Assembly (NCBI GenBank): GCA_022340545.1
Contig: JAJDNV010000193.1
Location: forward strand, 1 to 50,981
Length of the DNA: 50,981 nucleotides
Source of the DNA: Acidobacteriota bacterium
Lineage (GTDB): Bacteria; Acidobacteriota; Vicinamibacteria; Fen-336
Direction: 5' to 3'
The notes beneath the pieces were generated by a model, which was given only the letters and a program-made list of their open reading frames with translations, was not told the DNA's origin and did not search any database. The number at the start of each line of letters is the position of its first letter. The stretch's first letter is position 1. Position numbers and translations under genes: made by a program. Positions 1-8,077 of this stretch are shown here, piece after piece.

Positions 1-624
1 CGGGAGGCGGGGGAGAGGATCGTGGTCGTGGCCGGGCCCGCGATCGTGCACTCCGGCGGCGACGTCCACCTCGCGCGGCTCGTCCGGGAGGGCTGGGTGG
101 ACGCGATCCTCACCGGGAACGCGTTCGCGGTCCACGACCTCGAGAAGTCGATCCTGAAGACGAGCCTCGGGGTGTGCCAGATGAGCGGGCGGGCAGTGGA
201 AGGCGGGAGCCGCCACCACCTCTACGCGATCAACGCCGTCAACCGGGTGGGAAGCATCCGGGCCGCGGTCGAGAAGGGGATCGTGACCTCGGGCGTGATG
301 TACGAGGCGGTGAAGAGGGACGTCCCCTTCGTGCTCGCTGGATCGATCCGGGACGACGGGCCTCTCGCCGACACGATCACCAACATCCTGGAGGCCCAGG
401 CGGCGTACATCGAGGCCCTCGAGGGGGCCGGGGTCTGTCTGATGCTGGCCTCGGCGCTGCACTCGATCGCGGTGGGAAACCTGCTCCCGGCTCGCGTGCG
501 CACGGTTTGCGTGGACATGACGGAGTCGGTGCCGGTGAAGCTCTCGAACCGCGGCACCATGCAGGCCATCGGGCTCGTGACCGACGTCGGCTTCTTCCTG
601 GAGGCCCTGGCTCAAGAGTTCTGA
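1..624 (+). CDS. TIGR00300 / LOR-SDH-domain protein (ornithine cyclodeaminase-like), 3' part
   Basis: The reading frame is open from the window edge to TGA at 622-624, so the N-terminus is missing. The visible 207 residues match the C-terminal part of the TIGR00300 family (LOR/SDH bifunctional enzyme domain, related to the ornithine cyclodeaminase domain of cyanobacterial ArgZ/AgrE). Recognisable blocks are GPAIVHSGG, the GNAFAVHDLE segment, VPFVLAGSIRDDGPLAD, LASALHSIAVGNLLPA and a C-terminal VTDVGFFL. The family binds NAD and is linked to arginine/ornithine or lysine breakdown; the exact substrate cannot be told from this fragment. The next gene (convergent) is pruA, which would consume the product of ornithine/proline catabolism, so a shared amino-acid-catabolic role is plausible (inference). 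A two-hairpin repeat follows the stop. Confidence 0.8.
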   Translation, partial: REAGERIVVVAGPAIVHSGGDVHLARLVREGWVDAILTGNAFAVHDLEKSILKTSLGVCQMSGRAVEGGSRHHLYAINAVNRVGSIRAAVEKGIVTSGVMYEAVKRDVPFVLAGSIRDDGPLADTITNILEAQAAYIEALEGAGVCLMLASALHSIAVGNLLPARVRTVCVDMTESVPVKLSNRGTMQAIGLVTDVGFFLEALAQEF

Positions 625-655
625 TACCGGTGCGATGGGCGTCGATGAACAAGTG

Positions 656-776
656 CGACCGGTTGACAGGCCCGAGTCGCCTGCGTGTCCCTTTGCTGGG
701 GACACGCAGGTGTTCGAGGCCTCTCTCAAGCCTTTCCCTCCCCCTACGTGGGGAGGGAGGGGGGTCGATGAATGAT
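656..776 (+). repeat. Dispersed two-hairpin repeat, copy A
   Basis: First of three related copies (others at 5029-5124 and 14995-15126), all in the same orientation. Hairpin 1 is an 11-bp perfect stem, CTGCGTGTCCC (681-691) with GGGACACGCAG (699-709). Hairpin 2 is CCCTCCCC (736-743) with GGGGAGGG (750-757). The copy lies between the convergent ends of the TIGR00300 gene and pruA, where it could end transcription from both sides (inference). CCGGTTGAC-type 13-mers at 659-671 and 821-833 differ at one base and bracket most of the gap. The rest of 625-843 holds no gene I can support. Confidence 0.75.
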
Positions 777-843
777 GGAGGGCTCAGAGACGGCTCTGGC
801 GTGATCTGTGCCTGCCCGCGCCGGTTGACGGGCAACTAGCGCT

Positions 844-2484
844 CTAACGCTCTGCCATGAAGGGGTAGCGGTAGTCCCGCGGGGGGTTGAAGGTCTCCTT
901 CACCGTGCGGGCGCTGACCCAGCGCATCAGGTTCATTTTCGAGCCGGCCTTGTCGTTGGTGCCGGATCCGCGGGCCCCGCCAAACGGCTGCTGGCCGACG
1001 ACGGCCGCGGTGGGCTTGTCATTCAGGTAGAAGTTCCCGGCCGCGCCCCGCAGGGCGGCCGCGGCCTGTCGTAGACCCTGGCGGTCGTTCGAGAAGACGG
1101 CCCCGGTGAGGGCGTAGGGCGACGTCTGATCGACGAGCTTCAGGGTGTCCTCCCACCGGGCGTCGTCGTACACGTACGCGGTCACGACCGGGCCGAAGAT
1201 CTCCTCGCAGAGGAGCCGGTACCCGGGGTCCTCGGTCTGGACGAGCGTGGGCTCGATGAAGTAACCCTTCTTCGCGTCCGTTCCCCCCCCGGCCAGGATC
1301 GTCGCGTTCTTCTTCGCGTCGTCCAGGTAGGCGGAGATCCCGTCGAACGCCTTCTTGTCGATCACCGCCCCCATGAAGTTCCGGAAGTCCTGGACGTCGC
1401 CCATCCTGATGTCCTGGATCATGCCGACGATGCGGTCGCGGACGTCGCTCCAGAGCGAGCGGGGCACGTAGATGCGGCTGGCGGCCGAGCATTTCTGTCC
1501 CTGGTACTCGTAGCCGCCGCGGATGACGGCCACCGCGAAGGCCTGCGGGTCGGCCGAGGGGTGGGCCACGATGAAGTCCTTGCCGCCGGTCTCGCCCACG
1601 ATGCGCGGGTAGGACCGGTAGCGGGACATGTTCTGCCCGATCGTCTCCCACATCGAGTTGAAGACCGCGGTGGAGCCGGTGAAGTGCACCCCGGCGAGGT
1701 CGGGGTGGGTGAGCACGACCTTGGCGACGTCGGCCCCGCGGCCGGGGACGAAGTTGATGACGCCGGGGGGCAGGCCCGCCGCCTCGAGGAGCTTCATGAG
1801 ATAGAAGCCGCTCGGGATCGCCGCGGAGGCGGGCTTCCAGACGACGGTGTTGCCCATGAGGGCGGGGGAGGTGGGCAGGTTGCCGGCGATCGAGGCGAAG
1901 TTGAACGGCGTCAGCGCGAAGACGAAGCCCTCGAGCGGCCGGTAGTCGACCTGGTTCCACATGGCGGCGCTCGACAGGGGCTGCTCGGCGTAGAGCTCCT
2001 GCGCGTAGTGAGGGTTGAAGCGCCAGAAGTCGATCAGCTCGCAGGCGGCGTCGATCTCGGCCTGGAAGACGGTCTTGGACTGGCCGAGCATGGTCGAGGC
2101 GTTGAGCGTGTCGCGCCAGGTCGTGGCCAGCAGCTCCGCCGCCTTGAGGAAGACGGCCGCGCGCTCCTCCCAGGGCCAGCGGGCCCACTCGCGCCGCGCC
2201 TCGGCCGCGGCGTCGATCGCCTGGAGCACGTGCTCGCGCGAGGCTCGATGCCAGTCGGCCAGGACGTGACCGTGGTCGTGGGGCATGACCGCCTGGGCGA
2301 CGTCTCCGGTGGTGACGTCCCGTCCCCCGATGATGAGGGGGACCTCGATCCGCTCACCGGCCATCGACTCGAGGCGGGCCTTGAGCGAGGCCTTCTCGGG
2401 TGAGCCGGGGCCGTACGCCTTGACGGGCTCGTTGACGGGGGGAGGGACCTGTCGGGTTCCGTTGAAGCCGAAGTCGCTGGACAC
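844..2484 (-). CDS. pruA: L-glutamate gamma-semialdehyde dehydrogenase (P5C dehydrogenase)
   Basis: 546-residue aldehyde dehydrogenase that oxidises glutamate semialdehyde (1-pyrroline-5-carboxylate) to glutamate with NAD, the last step of proline breakdown. The Rossmann-associated segment LTPFNFASIAGNLP (191-204), catalytic Glu298 in GETGGKDF and catalytic Cys332 in GQKCSA are all present. Length and the GETGGKDF/WNQVDYRPLEGFVFA blocks match the stand-alone ALDH4A1-like type, not the long PutA fusion of enterobacteria. No proline dehydrogenase gene is visible next to it. The start is GTG at 2482-2484, with an AAAGGA ribosome-binding site about 9 bases upstream. A TTGACC/TATCGT promoter lies in the divergent gap. 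Transcribed toward the TIGR00300 gene, with a two-hairpin repeat between them. Confidence 0.95.
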   Translation of the reverse strand: MSSDFGFNGTRQVPPPVNEPVKAYGPGSPEKASLKARLESMAGERIEVPLIIGGRDVTTGDVAQAVMPHDHGHVLADWHRASREHVLQAIDAAAEARREWARWPWEERAAVFLKAAELLATTWRDTLNASTMLGQSKTVFQAEIDAACELIDFWRFNPHYAQELYAEQPLSSAAMWNQVDYRPLEGFVFALTPFNFASIAGNLPTSPALMGNTVVWKPASAAIPSGFYLMKLLEAAGLPPGVINFVPGRGADVAKVVLTHPDLAGVHFTGSTAVFNSMWETIGQNMSRYRSYPRIVGETGGKDFIVAHPSADPQAFAVAVIRGGYEYQGQKCSAASRIYVPRSLWSDVRDRIVGMIQDIRMGDVQDFRNFMGAVIDKKAFDGISAYLDDAKKNATILAGGGTDAKKGYFIEPTLVQTEDPGYRLLCEEIFGPVVTAYVYDDARWEDTLKLVDQTSPYALTGAVFSNDRQGLRQAAAALRGAAGNFYLNDKPTAAVVGQQPFGGARGSGTNDKAGSKMNLMRWVSARTVKETFNPPRDYRYPFMAER

Positions 2485-2549
2485 GGGAGGATCCTTTCGC
2501 GAGAGTGACTGACGATCGCGAACGCCGAGGCTCGCGTCGACCTTCGGCG

Positions 2550-2579
2550 ACGATAGCCGATCGCCGCGAAACGGGTCAA
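2550..2579 (-). promoter_or_regulatory. Sigma-70-type promoter of pruA
   Basis: On the minus strand TTGACC (2574-2579) is followed after 18 bp by TATCGT (2550-2555). This predicts a start near 2543 and a leader of about 60 bases before the GTG of pruA. Confidence 0.5.
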
Positions 2580-2590
2580 CGGGGCAGGGG

Positions 2591-2599
2591 TGATATGCT
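2591..2599 (+). promoter_or_regulatory. Extended -10 element before the SGNH hydrolase gene
   Basis: TGATATGCT has the TGn extension and a TATGCT hexamer (2594-2599). Transcription would begin near 2606, only about 6 bases before the ATG at 2612. No good -35 box is visible, which is typical of extended -10 promoters. Confidence 0.4.
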
Positions 2600-2611
2600 C
2601 GCGTGCTTCAG

Positions 2612-3709
2612 ATGATTCGTCGCGTTCTCGGAACCCTGGCCCTCGTCCTGGGCAGCCTTCTCGTGGCACTCCTCGTCTTCGAGGTGGGCTATCGCCTGGC
2701 CCATGTCCACGTGGGCACGGTCCAGATCAACCGGGCCACGGTACGAAAGATCGCGAACCCCCGGCTCCGCTTCGAGCTCCGCCCCGGCGGCGTGGCCCGG
2801 TCGGAGGTCGAGTATCGGATCAACGCCGACGGGCGTCGCGGGCCCGAGGTGGCGGTGGAGAAGCCCGAGGGGGTCCGCCGGGTGGCCGTCCTCGGCGACT
2901 CGATCACCTTCGGCTACTGGGTCGCGGAAGAGGACGCCTTTCCGCGCCAGCTGGAGGCGATGCTCAACGAGGTGAGGGGCGAGGGGCCGCGCGTCGAGGT
3001 GCTGAACTTCGGGGTCCCGGGCTACAACCTCGATCAGGAGATCGAGGCGCTCCGGTCGAAGGCCCTCGCCTTCGCCCCCGACGTCGTCGTCGTGGCTTTC
3101 TGTCTGAACGATCTCGAGGGGATCTTCTCGTACGAGCTCGGGCTGGTGCAGGATCGGGCCACGCGGGAGCGCACGCTCTTCGGGCGCCTTCGCGAGGGTC
3201 TCCTCTCGCGGTCGATCTTCTTTGCCTGGCTCGAGTACCGCCTGGCCGAGGCGGATGCGCGCCGGCGGTTCGCCCAGGCCCGCAACCCCTTCTCCGGACC
3301 GCTCTACGAACAGACGGTGCGCGAGCAGAAGGAGGTCTTCCTCGGCAAGTTCACGGTACTGCAGGCCATCCTCGCCTCCCACGGGATCGACGGACTGGTC
3401 GTGGTCTTTCCGACCTTCACCGGGAACTGGGAGCGCTACCCGCACCGGGGGCTCCACCGGGTCGTCATGGAGGCGGCGGCGGAGTCCGGCTTGATGACCC
3501 TCGACCTCCTCGACTGCTACTCCGGGTACTTCTTCCGGGACGTTCGGGTCGACGTCATCCACCCGAACCCGATGGGGCACCGTGTCGCCGCCCACGCCAT
3601 CCGGGACGTGCTGTGTCACAACGGGGTCCTGTGCCCGGGCCCGGTGGCGGACGAGGGCACCTGCCGCGACTACCGGAAGGACGACTTCCCCGCGGTCCAG
3701 GGCTACTAG
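2612..3709 (+). CDS. Membrane-anchored SGNH/GDSL-family hydrolase
   Basis: About 365 residues. An N-terminal signal anchor (residues 6-24, Leu/Val-rich) suggests a periplasm-facing protein. The SGNH hydrolase blocks are in order: VLGDSITFG with nucleophile Ser97, the Gly in NFGVPGYNL (about 135), Asn166 in FCLNDLEG, and the Asp/His pair in VDVIHPNPMGH near residue 316. These enzymes are esterases or acetyltransferase partners acting on carbohydrates or lipids; the substrate is unknown. A glycosyltransferase-methyltransferase follows after 15 bp, suggesting a joint role in surface glycan modification (inference). I prefer ATG 2612 to the in-frame GTG 2603, because 2603 would lie upstream of the predicted transcription start. 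The leader would be very short and shows no Shine-Dalgarno sequence. Confidence 0.85.
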   Translation: MIRRVLGTLALVLGSLLVALLVFEVGYRLAHVHVGTVQINRATVRKIANPRLRFELRPGGVARSEVEYRINADGRRGPEVAVEKPEGVRRVAVLGDSITFGYWVAEEDAFPRQLEAMLNEVRGEGPRVEVLNFGVPGYNLDQEIEALRSKALAFAPDVVVVAFCLNDLEGIFSYELGLVQDRATRERTLFGRLREGLLSRSIFFAWLEYRLAEADARRRFAQARNPFSGPLYEQTVREQKEVFLGKFTVLQAILASHGIDGLVVVFPTFTGNWERYPHRGLHRVVMEAAAESGLMTLDLLDCYSGYFFRDVRVDVIHPNPMGHRVAAHAIRDVLCHNGVLCPGPVADEGTCRDYRKDDFPAVQGY

Positions 3710-3724
3710 ATTGAAGGGGTGTCT

Positions 3725-5005
3725 GTGCCCCCCGACCTGAGCGTCGTCATCCCGGCCCACAACGAGGCGGCGAACCTCCGGGTCCTCCTCCCGCAGCTGA
3801 GGACGATCCTGGACGGGCTCGGGATCCGGAGCGAGGTGCTGGTCGTGGTGCGGGATGACGACCCCGACACGCTGGAGGCCGCGAGGGGTGGGCTCGCCGC
3901 GGTCACGCGGCAGAGCGAGCCCGGCTACGGCGGGGCCCTGCGCACCGGGCTCGCGAGGGCAGAGGGCGAGCACGTCCTGACGATGGACGCGGACCTCTCG
4001 CACCCACCCACGTTTGCCGCCGACCTGTGGCGGCGAAGGGACGAGGCCGAGATCCTGATCGCCTCCCGGTACGTCGCCGGGGGCAGCGCCCACATGCCGC
4101 TCGTCCGGGCCGTGCTCAGCCGTGTCCTCAACCGCTTCTTCGCGTGGGGGCTGGGCGTGCCGCTGAGGGATCTCTCGAGCGGTTTCCGCCTCTACCGGAA
4201 GAGCGCGCTGTCCATGGACGAGGACCGGGCCCGGGACTTCGACATCCTGCCGGAGATCGTGATCCGGGCCTACACGAACGGATGGCGGGTGCGGGAGATC
4301 CCGTTCCGTTACGAGCCGCGAGTGCACGGCTCCTCGAACGCACGGGTCATCCCCTTCGGCCTGGCCTACCTCAGGACCTTCCGCCGACTCTGGGTCACGC
4401 GCAACGACGTGAAGGCCGCCGACTACGAGGACCGGGCCTACGACAGCCGCCACCCTCCCCAACGATACTGGCAGCGCCGGCGACACGCGCTCATCCGGGA
4501 GCTCGTCCCGGAGGGCGAGCCGGTGCTCGATCTGGGCTGCGGCTCGAGCCGGCTCCTTGGCGAGCTGCCCCCGGGCAGCGTCGGACTGGACATCCTGATG
4601 GGGAAGCTGCGTCGGTCGCGCCGTTTCGGGCGGCCTCTCGTCCAGGCCTCGGCGAGCCGGCTGCCGTTCTCGGACGGCACCTTCGGGTGCGTCGTGGCCT
4701 CCCAGCTGATCGAGCTCGTTCCTCCCGAAGAGGACGTCCTTGCGGAGATGTCGCGGGTCGTTCGGCCGGGGGGGCTGGTGATCCTCTCCACCCCCGACTA
4801 CGGACGGCGGCGGTGGCGCGTCCTCGGGGCGCTCTACAGCCGAATGGTTCCGGGCGCCGTATGGACGCCGCCCCTCGCCCGGTACTCGCGGCGCCGGCTC
4901 GTGGACGCGGTCCAGGACCAAGGGCTGACCCTGGAGGCGGCGCGAGACATCCTCGGCGCCGAGATGATCCTGGCGTTTCGAAAGGGACAGGACTCTGGGG
5001 CCTGA
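3725..5005 (+). CDS. Glycosyltransferase family 2 fused to a SAM-dependent methyltransferase
   Basis: About 426 residues in two domains. Residues 1-235 are a family 2 glycosyltransferase of the dolichyl-phosphate-mannose-synthase type: LSVVIPAHNEAANL, the nucleotide-sugar motif MDADLSHPP, and the acceptor region LSSGFRLYRK. Residues 240-426 are a class I methyltransferase: motif I VLDLGCGSSRLL, the SRLPFSDGTFGCVVASQ block and VVRPGGLVILSTPDYG. No transmembrane tail is present. The protein may add a sugar to a polyprenyl-phosphate or glycan and methylate the product (inference). GTG at 3725 sits 5 bases after GAAGGGG; the earlier in-frame GTG at 3719 would overlap that site. Follows the SGNH hydrolase gene by 15 bp and is probably in its operon. 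Confidence 0.85.
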   Translation: MPPDLSVVIPAHNEAANLRVLLPQLRTILDGLGIRSEVLVVVRDDDPDTLEAARGGLAAVTRQSEPGYGGALRTGLARAEGEHVLTMDADLSHPPTFAADLWRRRDEAEILIASRYVAGGSAHMPLVRAVLSRVLNRFFAWGLGVPLRDLSSGFRLYRKSALSMDEDRARDFDILPEIVIRAYTNGWRVREIPFRYEPRVHGSSNARVIPFGLAYLRTFRRLWVTRNDVKAADYEDRAYDSRHPPQRYWQRRRHALIRELVPEGEPVLDLGCGSSRLLGELPPGSVGLDILMGKLRRSRRFGRPLVQASASRLPFSDGTFGCVVASQLIELVPPEEDVLAEMSRVVRPGGLVILSTPDYGRRRWRVLGALYSRMVPGAVWTPPLARYSRRRLVDAVQDQGLTLEAARDILGAEMILAFRKGQDSGA

Positions 5006-5028
5006 GCCGTGAGTCCAGGAGTACGGGT

Positions 5029-5124
5029 GCGGCTGGCCACCAGGCCCAGGTCCGCCTGCGTGCCCCTTCCTTGGGGACACGCGGGCGCACGGGGCCTATC
5101 TCGGACCTTTCCCTCCGCCTACGT
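5029..5124 (+). repeat. Dispersed two-hairpin repeat, copy B (truncated)
   Basis: Shares the 18-base opening GCGGCTGGCC(A/G)CCAGGCC with copy C, then the CGTG-CCCC...GGGG-CACG hairpin (5058-5082, one mismatch) and the CCTATCTC...TTTCCCTCC segment. Similarity stops at about 5124, so the second hairpin is lost. It lies between the convergent glycosyltransferase and caspase-barrel genes and supplies the last codons and stop of the latter. Confidence 0.7.
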
Positions 5125-6787
5125 TTCCTCTGCCCCAGGCCCAGCCGAACGTGACGTTCATCTGGAAAGCCCGGTAGTTCTTGCGGCCGCCGATCTCTTC
5201 CGAGAAGTTGGCAGGCAGGTCGGCGCCGGCGCCGACCCCGAGGAGGAAGTGTCCCCCGATCCGGAAGTCCACGCCTCCGCCCAGGAAGATCCCGGGGGCG
5301 GCCAGGGCCTTGGTCTCCACCCGGACCCCGAGCCCCGTCGAGGTGCTCGTGCCGGAGCCGATGTAGGGACCCACCAGGCCGGTCACGTAGGGCCGAACGC
5401 TGGCCCTCGGGTTCCTGGTGGGCGTCCAGCGGACGCCCACCAACAACGAGGCGATGCTCGTGGCCTGCGTCCCCGTGCCCGTGAAGTCAGTATAGGTCGA
5501 GGCGTCGACGGCTCGCCCGGAGGCGCTGATTGCCAGGGCCCAGTCCTCACGGAACCAGCGGTAGTAGTCCAGACCGCCGCCGAACCCGGCCCCCGAGGTC
5601 GTGACGCTCACGCCGGGCGTCGAGACCGCCGTCCCGCCGTCCTCGGTCGAGATCGTCCACCGCAGGTCGATGCGATTGCGGCCGTCCAGGGGGCGCGGCC
5701 CCGGCGGATGCTCGGAGAGGCCGCGGGCGACCGTTTCCTGGCGCTCGGTGGCCGTCATCTCGCCCGGTCCCACGACGACGTGGGCCCCCTCCACGACCTC
5801 GGCCGTGGTGGCCATCCCCCCGGACTTGAGGTTGCAGTGGATGCGGTAGGCGCCCGGCTCGAGGCCGAGCTGCACGCGGCGCCCTTGCGGCTTCTGGAGC
5901 TCGACGAGGAGCTGCTGCTTGGAGTTGCGGACGAAGCAGCGTCCGGCGAGGCCCTCGGAGAGGACGAGCCCCCCCGTGGTCTGGCGCACGTCGGTCATCA
6001 CCACGTCGCCGGTGCCGGAGAGCTGGATGTCGTACGCGGGATGCTGCGCCCCGCCGCTGGTGTCGGTGGTGCCGCCGAGCGTCTCGTGGAAGGCGAACTG
6101 GTAGGCCTCGTTGAGGGTGACCTTCCCCTCGCCGGAGACGTCCGCCGCCCCCCGCAGACCCGAGTTGAGGTAGTGGGTGAAGAAGCTGCCGCCGAGGCCC
6201 TCCGACTCCTGGGCGACCTCGTCGGCCGAGCTCGAGGTCAGGAAGGCGTGGCCGCGCATGTCGGACGACTCGTCGGCGAGGAAGGGCGGTCGGCGCTTCC
6301 CACCTTTCAGGCGGGTGATGGCCCCGGAGCCGCACGCGTCGAGGACGGCGATGCGCACGTCGGCGGGGACGGCGTCCATCTGGTCGCGCAGGGAGCGGTA
6401 GGAGTACCGGTCCTCCCCGAGGAGCAGACCCTTCTCGTCGGCGTGGCCGGAGTAGTAGAAGAGGAACTCGGTGCGTCGCGGAGGGCCGGCCGGGTCGCGT
6501 CGCTCGGCCTCGGTGCGCTCGCGCAGGGTGGCGAGGGCGTTCTCGAGGGCCCCGACGGTGGGCTGCTCGAGGAGGATCGTGTCCCGCTCGTCGACCCCGC
6601 CGAGCTCCTGGAGAACCTCGGCGAACCGCGCCGCGTCGGACACCGCGTAGCGCAGGGTTGGGCGCTCGCGGCCGCCCAGGTTGGCCCCGGCGACGAGGGC
6701 GTAGCGCCTCACGACGTCGGCGCCGGCGATGTCGGCGATGCCAACGAGGAGGGCGAGGGATGTGGCCAGAGTCGATCGAGTCGTCAT
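5096..6787 (-). CDS. Caspase-fold (peptidase C14) protein fused to an outer-membrane beta-barrel
   Basis: 563 residues. A signal peptide (about 1-23) is followed by a caspase-like domain (about 28-260) with catalytic His115 in YYSGHADEKG and Cys152 in LDACGSGAI. Next is a beta-rich linker (270-370), then about 180 residues with alternating hydrophobic/aromatic strands and Gly-rich turns (GFGGGLDYYRW, SLLVGVRW, PYVTGLVGPYIG, FLLGVGAGADLP, FQMNVTFGWAWG) resembling a small outer-membrane barrel. Secreted caspase-fold proteases usually cut after basic or acidic residues; the target here is unknown. The ATG (6785-6787) overlaps the stop of the anti-sigma gene as ATGA, so it belongs to the sigma/anti-sigma operon. 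The last codons lie in repeat copy B. The barrel assignment is inference from pattern. Confidence 0.85.
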   Translation of the reverse strand: MTTRSTLATSLALLVGIADIAGADVVRRYALVAGANLGGRERPTLRYAVSDAARFAEVLQELGGVDERDTILLEQPTVGALENALATLRERTEAERRDPAGPPRRTEFLFYYSGHADEKGLLLGEDRYSYRSLRDQMDAVPADVRIAVLDACGSGAITRLKGGKRRPPFLADESSDMRGHAFLTSSSADEVAQESEGLGGSFFTHYLNSGLRGAADVSGEGKVTLNEAYQFAFHETLGGTTDTSGGAQHPAYDIQLSGTGDVVMTDVRQTTGGLVLSEGLAGRCFVRNSKQQLLVELQKPQGRRVQLGLEPGAYRIHCNLKSGGMATTAEVVEGAHVVVGPGEMTATERQETVARGLSEHPPGPRPLDGRNRIDLRWTISTEDGGTAVSTPGVSVTTSGAGFGGGLDYYRWFREDWALAISASGRAVDASTYTDFTGTGTQATSIASLLVGVRWTPTRNPRASVRPYVTGLVGPYIGSGTSTSTGLGVRVETKALAAPGIFLGGGVDFRIGGHFLLGVGAGADLPANFSEEIGGRKNYRAFQMNVTFGWAWGRGNVGGGKGPR

Positions 6788-7581
6788 TGCACCGGCTCCT
6801 TCGTGAGAGAGAAGACTGACTGCCCGAGGCCGCTTGGGAGCTTCAACGGCGGGGGGGCGGCCTCGGATCCGGCGGTGGCAACGCTCCGCGCCGCCCTCCG
6901 GACGGGCTCCAGGTCGAACGCCTCGTCTCCGGTGACCAGATAGAAGCGTTCCCACCGGGGCGCGTCGTCGAGCTCGTACGAGAAACCCAGAAGCACCGTG
7001 CCCCCGGCCTCGAGCGCGGCGGCACGTTGGCCCGAGCGGGGCAGGTGCTGTGTCACGTTGCCGTCGCCATCGGTCGAGACGATGGCGCCCCAGGTCCGGC
7101 CGGCGGCCCGGTAGCCCACCCGGATCAGGTCACCGGGGAGGGCCGAGGCGCCCGGCTCGAGACGCTCGCTGCCGGACGTCGTCTTGCGGAAGACGACGAG
7201 CTCCGCATCGCCACCCTTCAGGCGGATGTCGTCGGAGGGCCCCGGTGAGCGGACCACGCTCAGGCTGGCGGCCAGGGCGAGGGTCGCCGCGGCCGCCGCA
7301 GGGACGAGCCACCCCCAGGCCTTGCGCTCGGACACCCGCGTGCGTTCTGCCGCGGCCACGTCGCGCAGGCGCCCCCTGATGCGGTCGGCCATGTCCGGGG
7401 CCGGGTAGCGCCGGGCCGCCTCGTCCTCGGAGGCCTTCAAGGCGTCGAGCCGCCCCCGCAGATCGGGGTCGAGGTCGAGAAGCCGCTCGATCCGTCCCCG
7501 CTCGTCCTCGGGCAGCTCCCCGAGAAGGTACCGCTCCAGGAAGAGATCGGGGACCGGCGCGGCGTCGTGCGTGCGGGTCAT
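6784..7581 (-). CDS. Transmembrane anti-sigma factor, zinc-less, with DUF4384-like C-terminal domain
   Basis: 265 residues. The cytoplasmic N-terminus has the LERYLLGELPEDER helix typical of anti-sigma domains, but there is no His/Cys zinc site. One transmembrane helix spans about 90-110 (WLVPAAAAATLALAAS). The exported part (115-245), with ALPGDLIRVGYRA, GAIVSTDGDGN and ELDDAPRWERFYLVTG, resembles the DUF4384-type domain often found attached to caspase-fold proteins. Its ATG overlaps the sigma gene stop (ATGA), and its own stop overlaps the caspase gene start. The expected role is to hold the upstream ECF sigma factor at the membrane and release it on an envelope signal. Family placement is by motif and context. 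Confidence 0.75.
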   Translation of the reverse strand: MTRTHDAAPVPDLFLERYLLGELPEDERGRIERLLDLDPDLRGRLDALKASEDEAARRYPAPDMADRIRGRLRDVAAAERTRVSERKAWGWLVPAAAAATLALAASLSVVRSPGPSDDIRLKGGDAELVVFRKTTSGSERLEPGASALPGDLIRVGYRAAGRTWGAIVSTDGDGNVTQHLPRSGQRAAALEAGGTVLLGFSYELDDAPRWERFYLVTGDEAFDLEPVRRAARSVATAGSEAAPPPLKLPSGLGQSVFSLTKEPVQ

Positions 7582-8075
7582 GAGGCCTCCATCTGCACGA
7601 GGGTCTCGCGCAGCCCACGCAGGCGCTTTCGGACGCCGGAGACCGACATCCCCACCTCGCGGGCGGTTTGCTCCAGCGTGAGGCCGTCGACGAAGTGGAG
7701 GACGGCGATCAGGCGCGTGGAGTCGCGGTGCTGTGAGAAGAGCCGCCGGAGCGTGAGGCGGGCCTCGGCTCCGGGAGTGGGGTCCTCGAGGCGCGCGAGT
7801 CGGACGAGGGTGGCGTCCTCGACCGGCTCCGGGGCGGCTCGACGGTCGCGCAGGCGGTTGAGGCAGAGGTTCGTCGCCATCTTCCACAGGAGGCTCGAGG
7901 GGTAGCGAACCTCCAGCTGTGATCGCCGGCGCAGCAGCTGAACGAAGACGTCCTGGGTCACGTCGAGAGCCTCCTCCTCGTCACGCAGAAGCTGGCGGCA
8001 GCGTCGCAGGACGAGACCGCCGTACCGGGTCCAGAGCCCCTCGACGTCCACGTCCCGTTCGGCCATGTCGTTCAT
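7578..8075 (-). CDS. ECF-type RNA polymerase sigma factor
   Basis: 165 residues with the two ECF domains. Region 2 is about 12-75 (ALDVTQDVFVQLLRR and the -10-binding LLWKMATNLCLNRLRDRR). Region 4 is about 105-160 (AVLHFVDGLTLEQTAREVGMSVSGVRKRL, a helix-turn-helix). It heads an operon with its presumed membrane anti-sigma factor and a caspase-barrel protein, joined by ATGA overlaps. ATG at 8073-8075 is the most likely start; a second Met is 3 codons later. A hairpin sits directly before the ATG. ECF units commonly autoregulate from their own promoter, but I could not fix one with confidence in 8103-8290. Confidence 0.9.
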   Translation of the reverse strand: MNDMAERDVDVEGLWTRYGGLVLRRCRQLLRDEEEALDVTQDVFVQLLRRRSQLEVRYPSSLLWKMATNLCLNRLRDRRAAPEPVEDATLVRLARLEDPTPGAEARLTLRRLFSQHRDSTRLIAVLHFVDGLTLEQTAREVGMSVSGVRKRLRGLRETLVQMEAS

Positions 8076-8077
8076 GA

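Noticed and set aside
2576-5080. An 834-codon open frame on the minus strand opposite the SGNH hydrolase and glycosyltransferase genes.
   Set aside because: It is the complement of two well-supported genes. Its translation is Arg/Pro/Glu/Gly-rich with no domain, as expected for antisense frames at this GC content.
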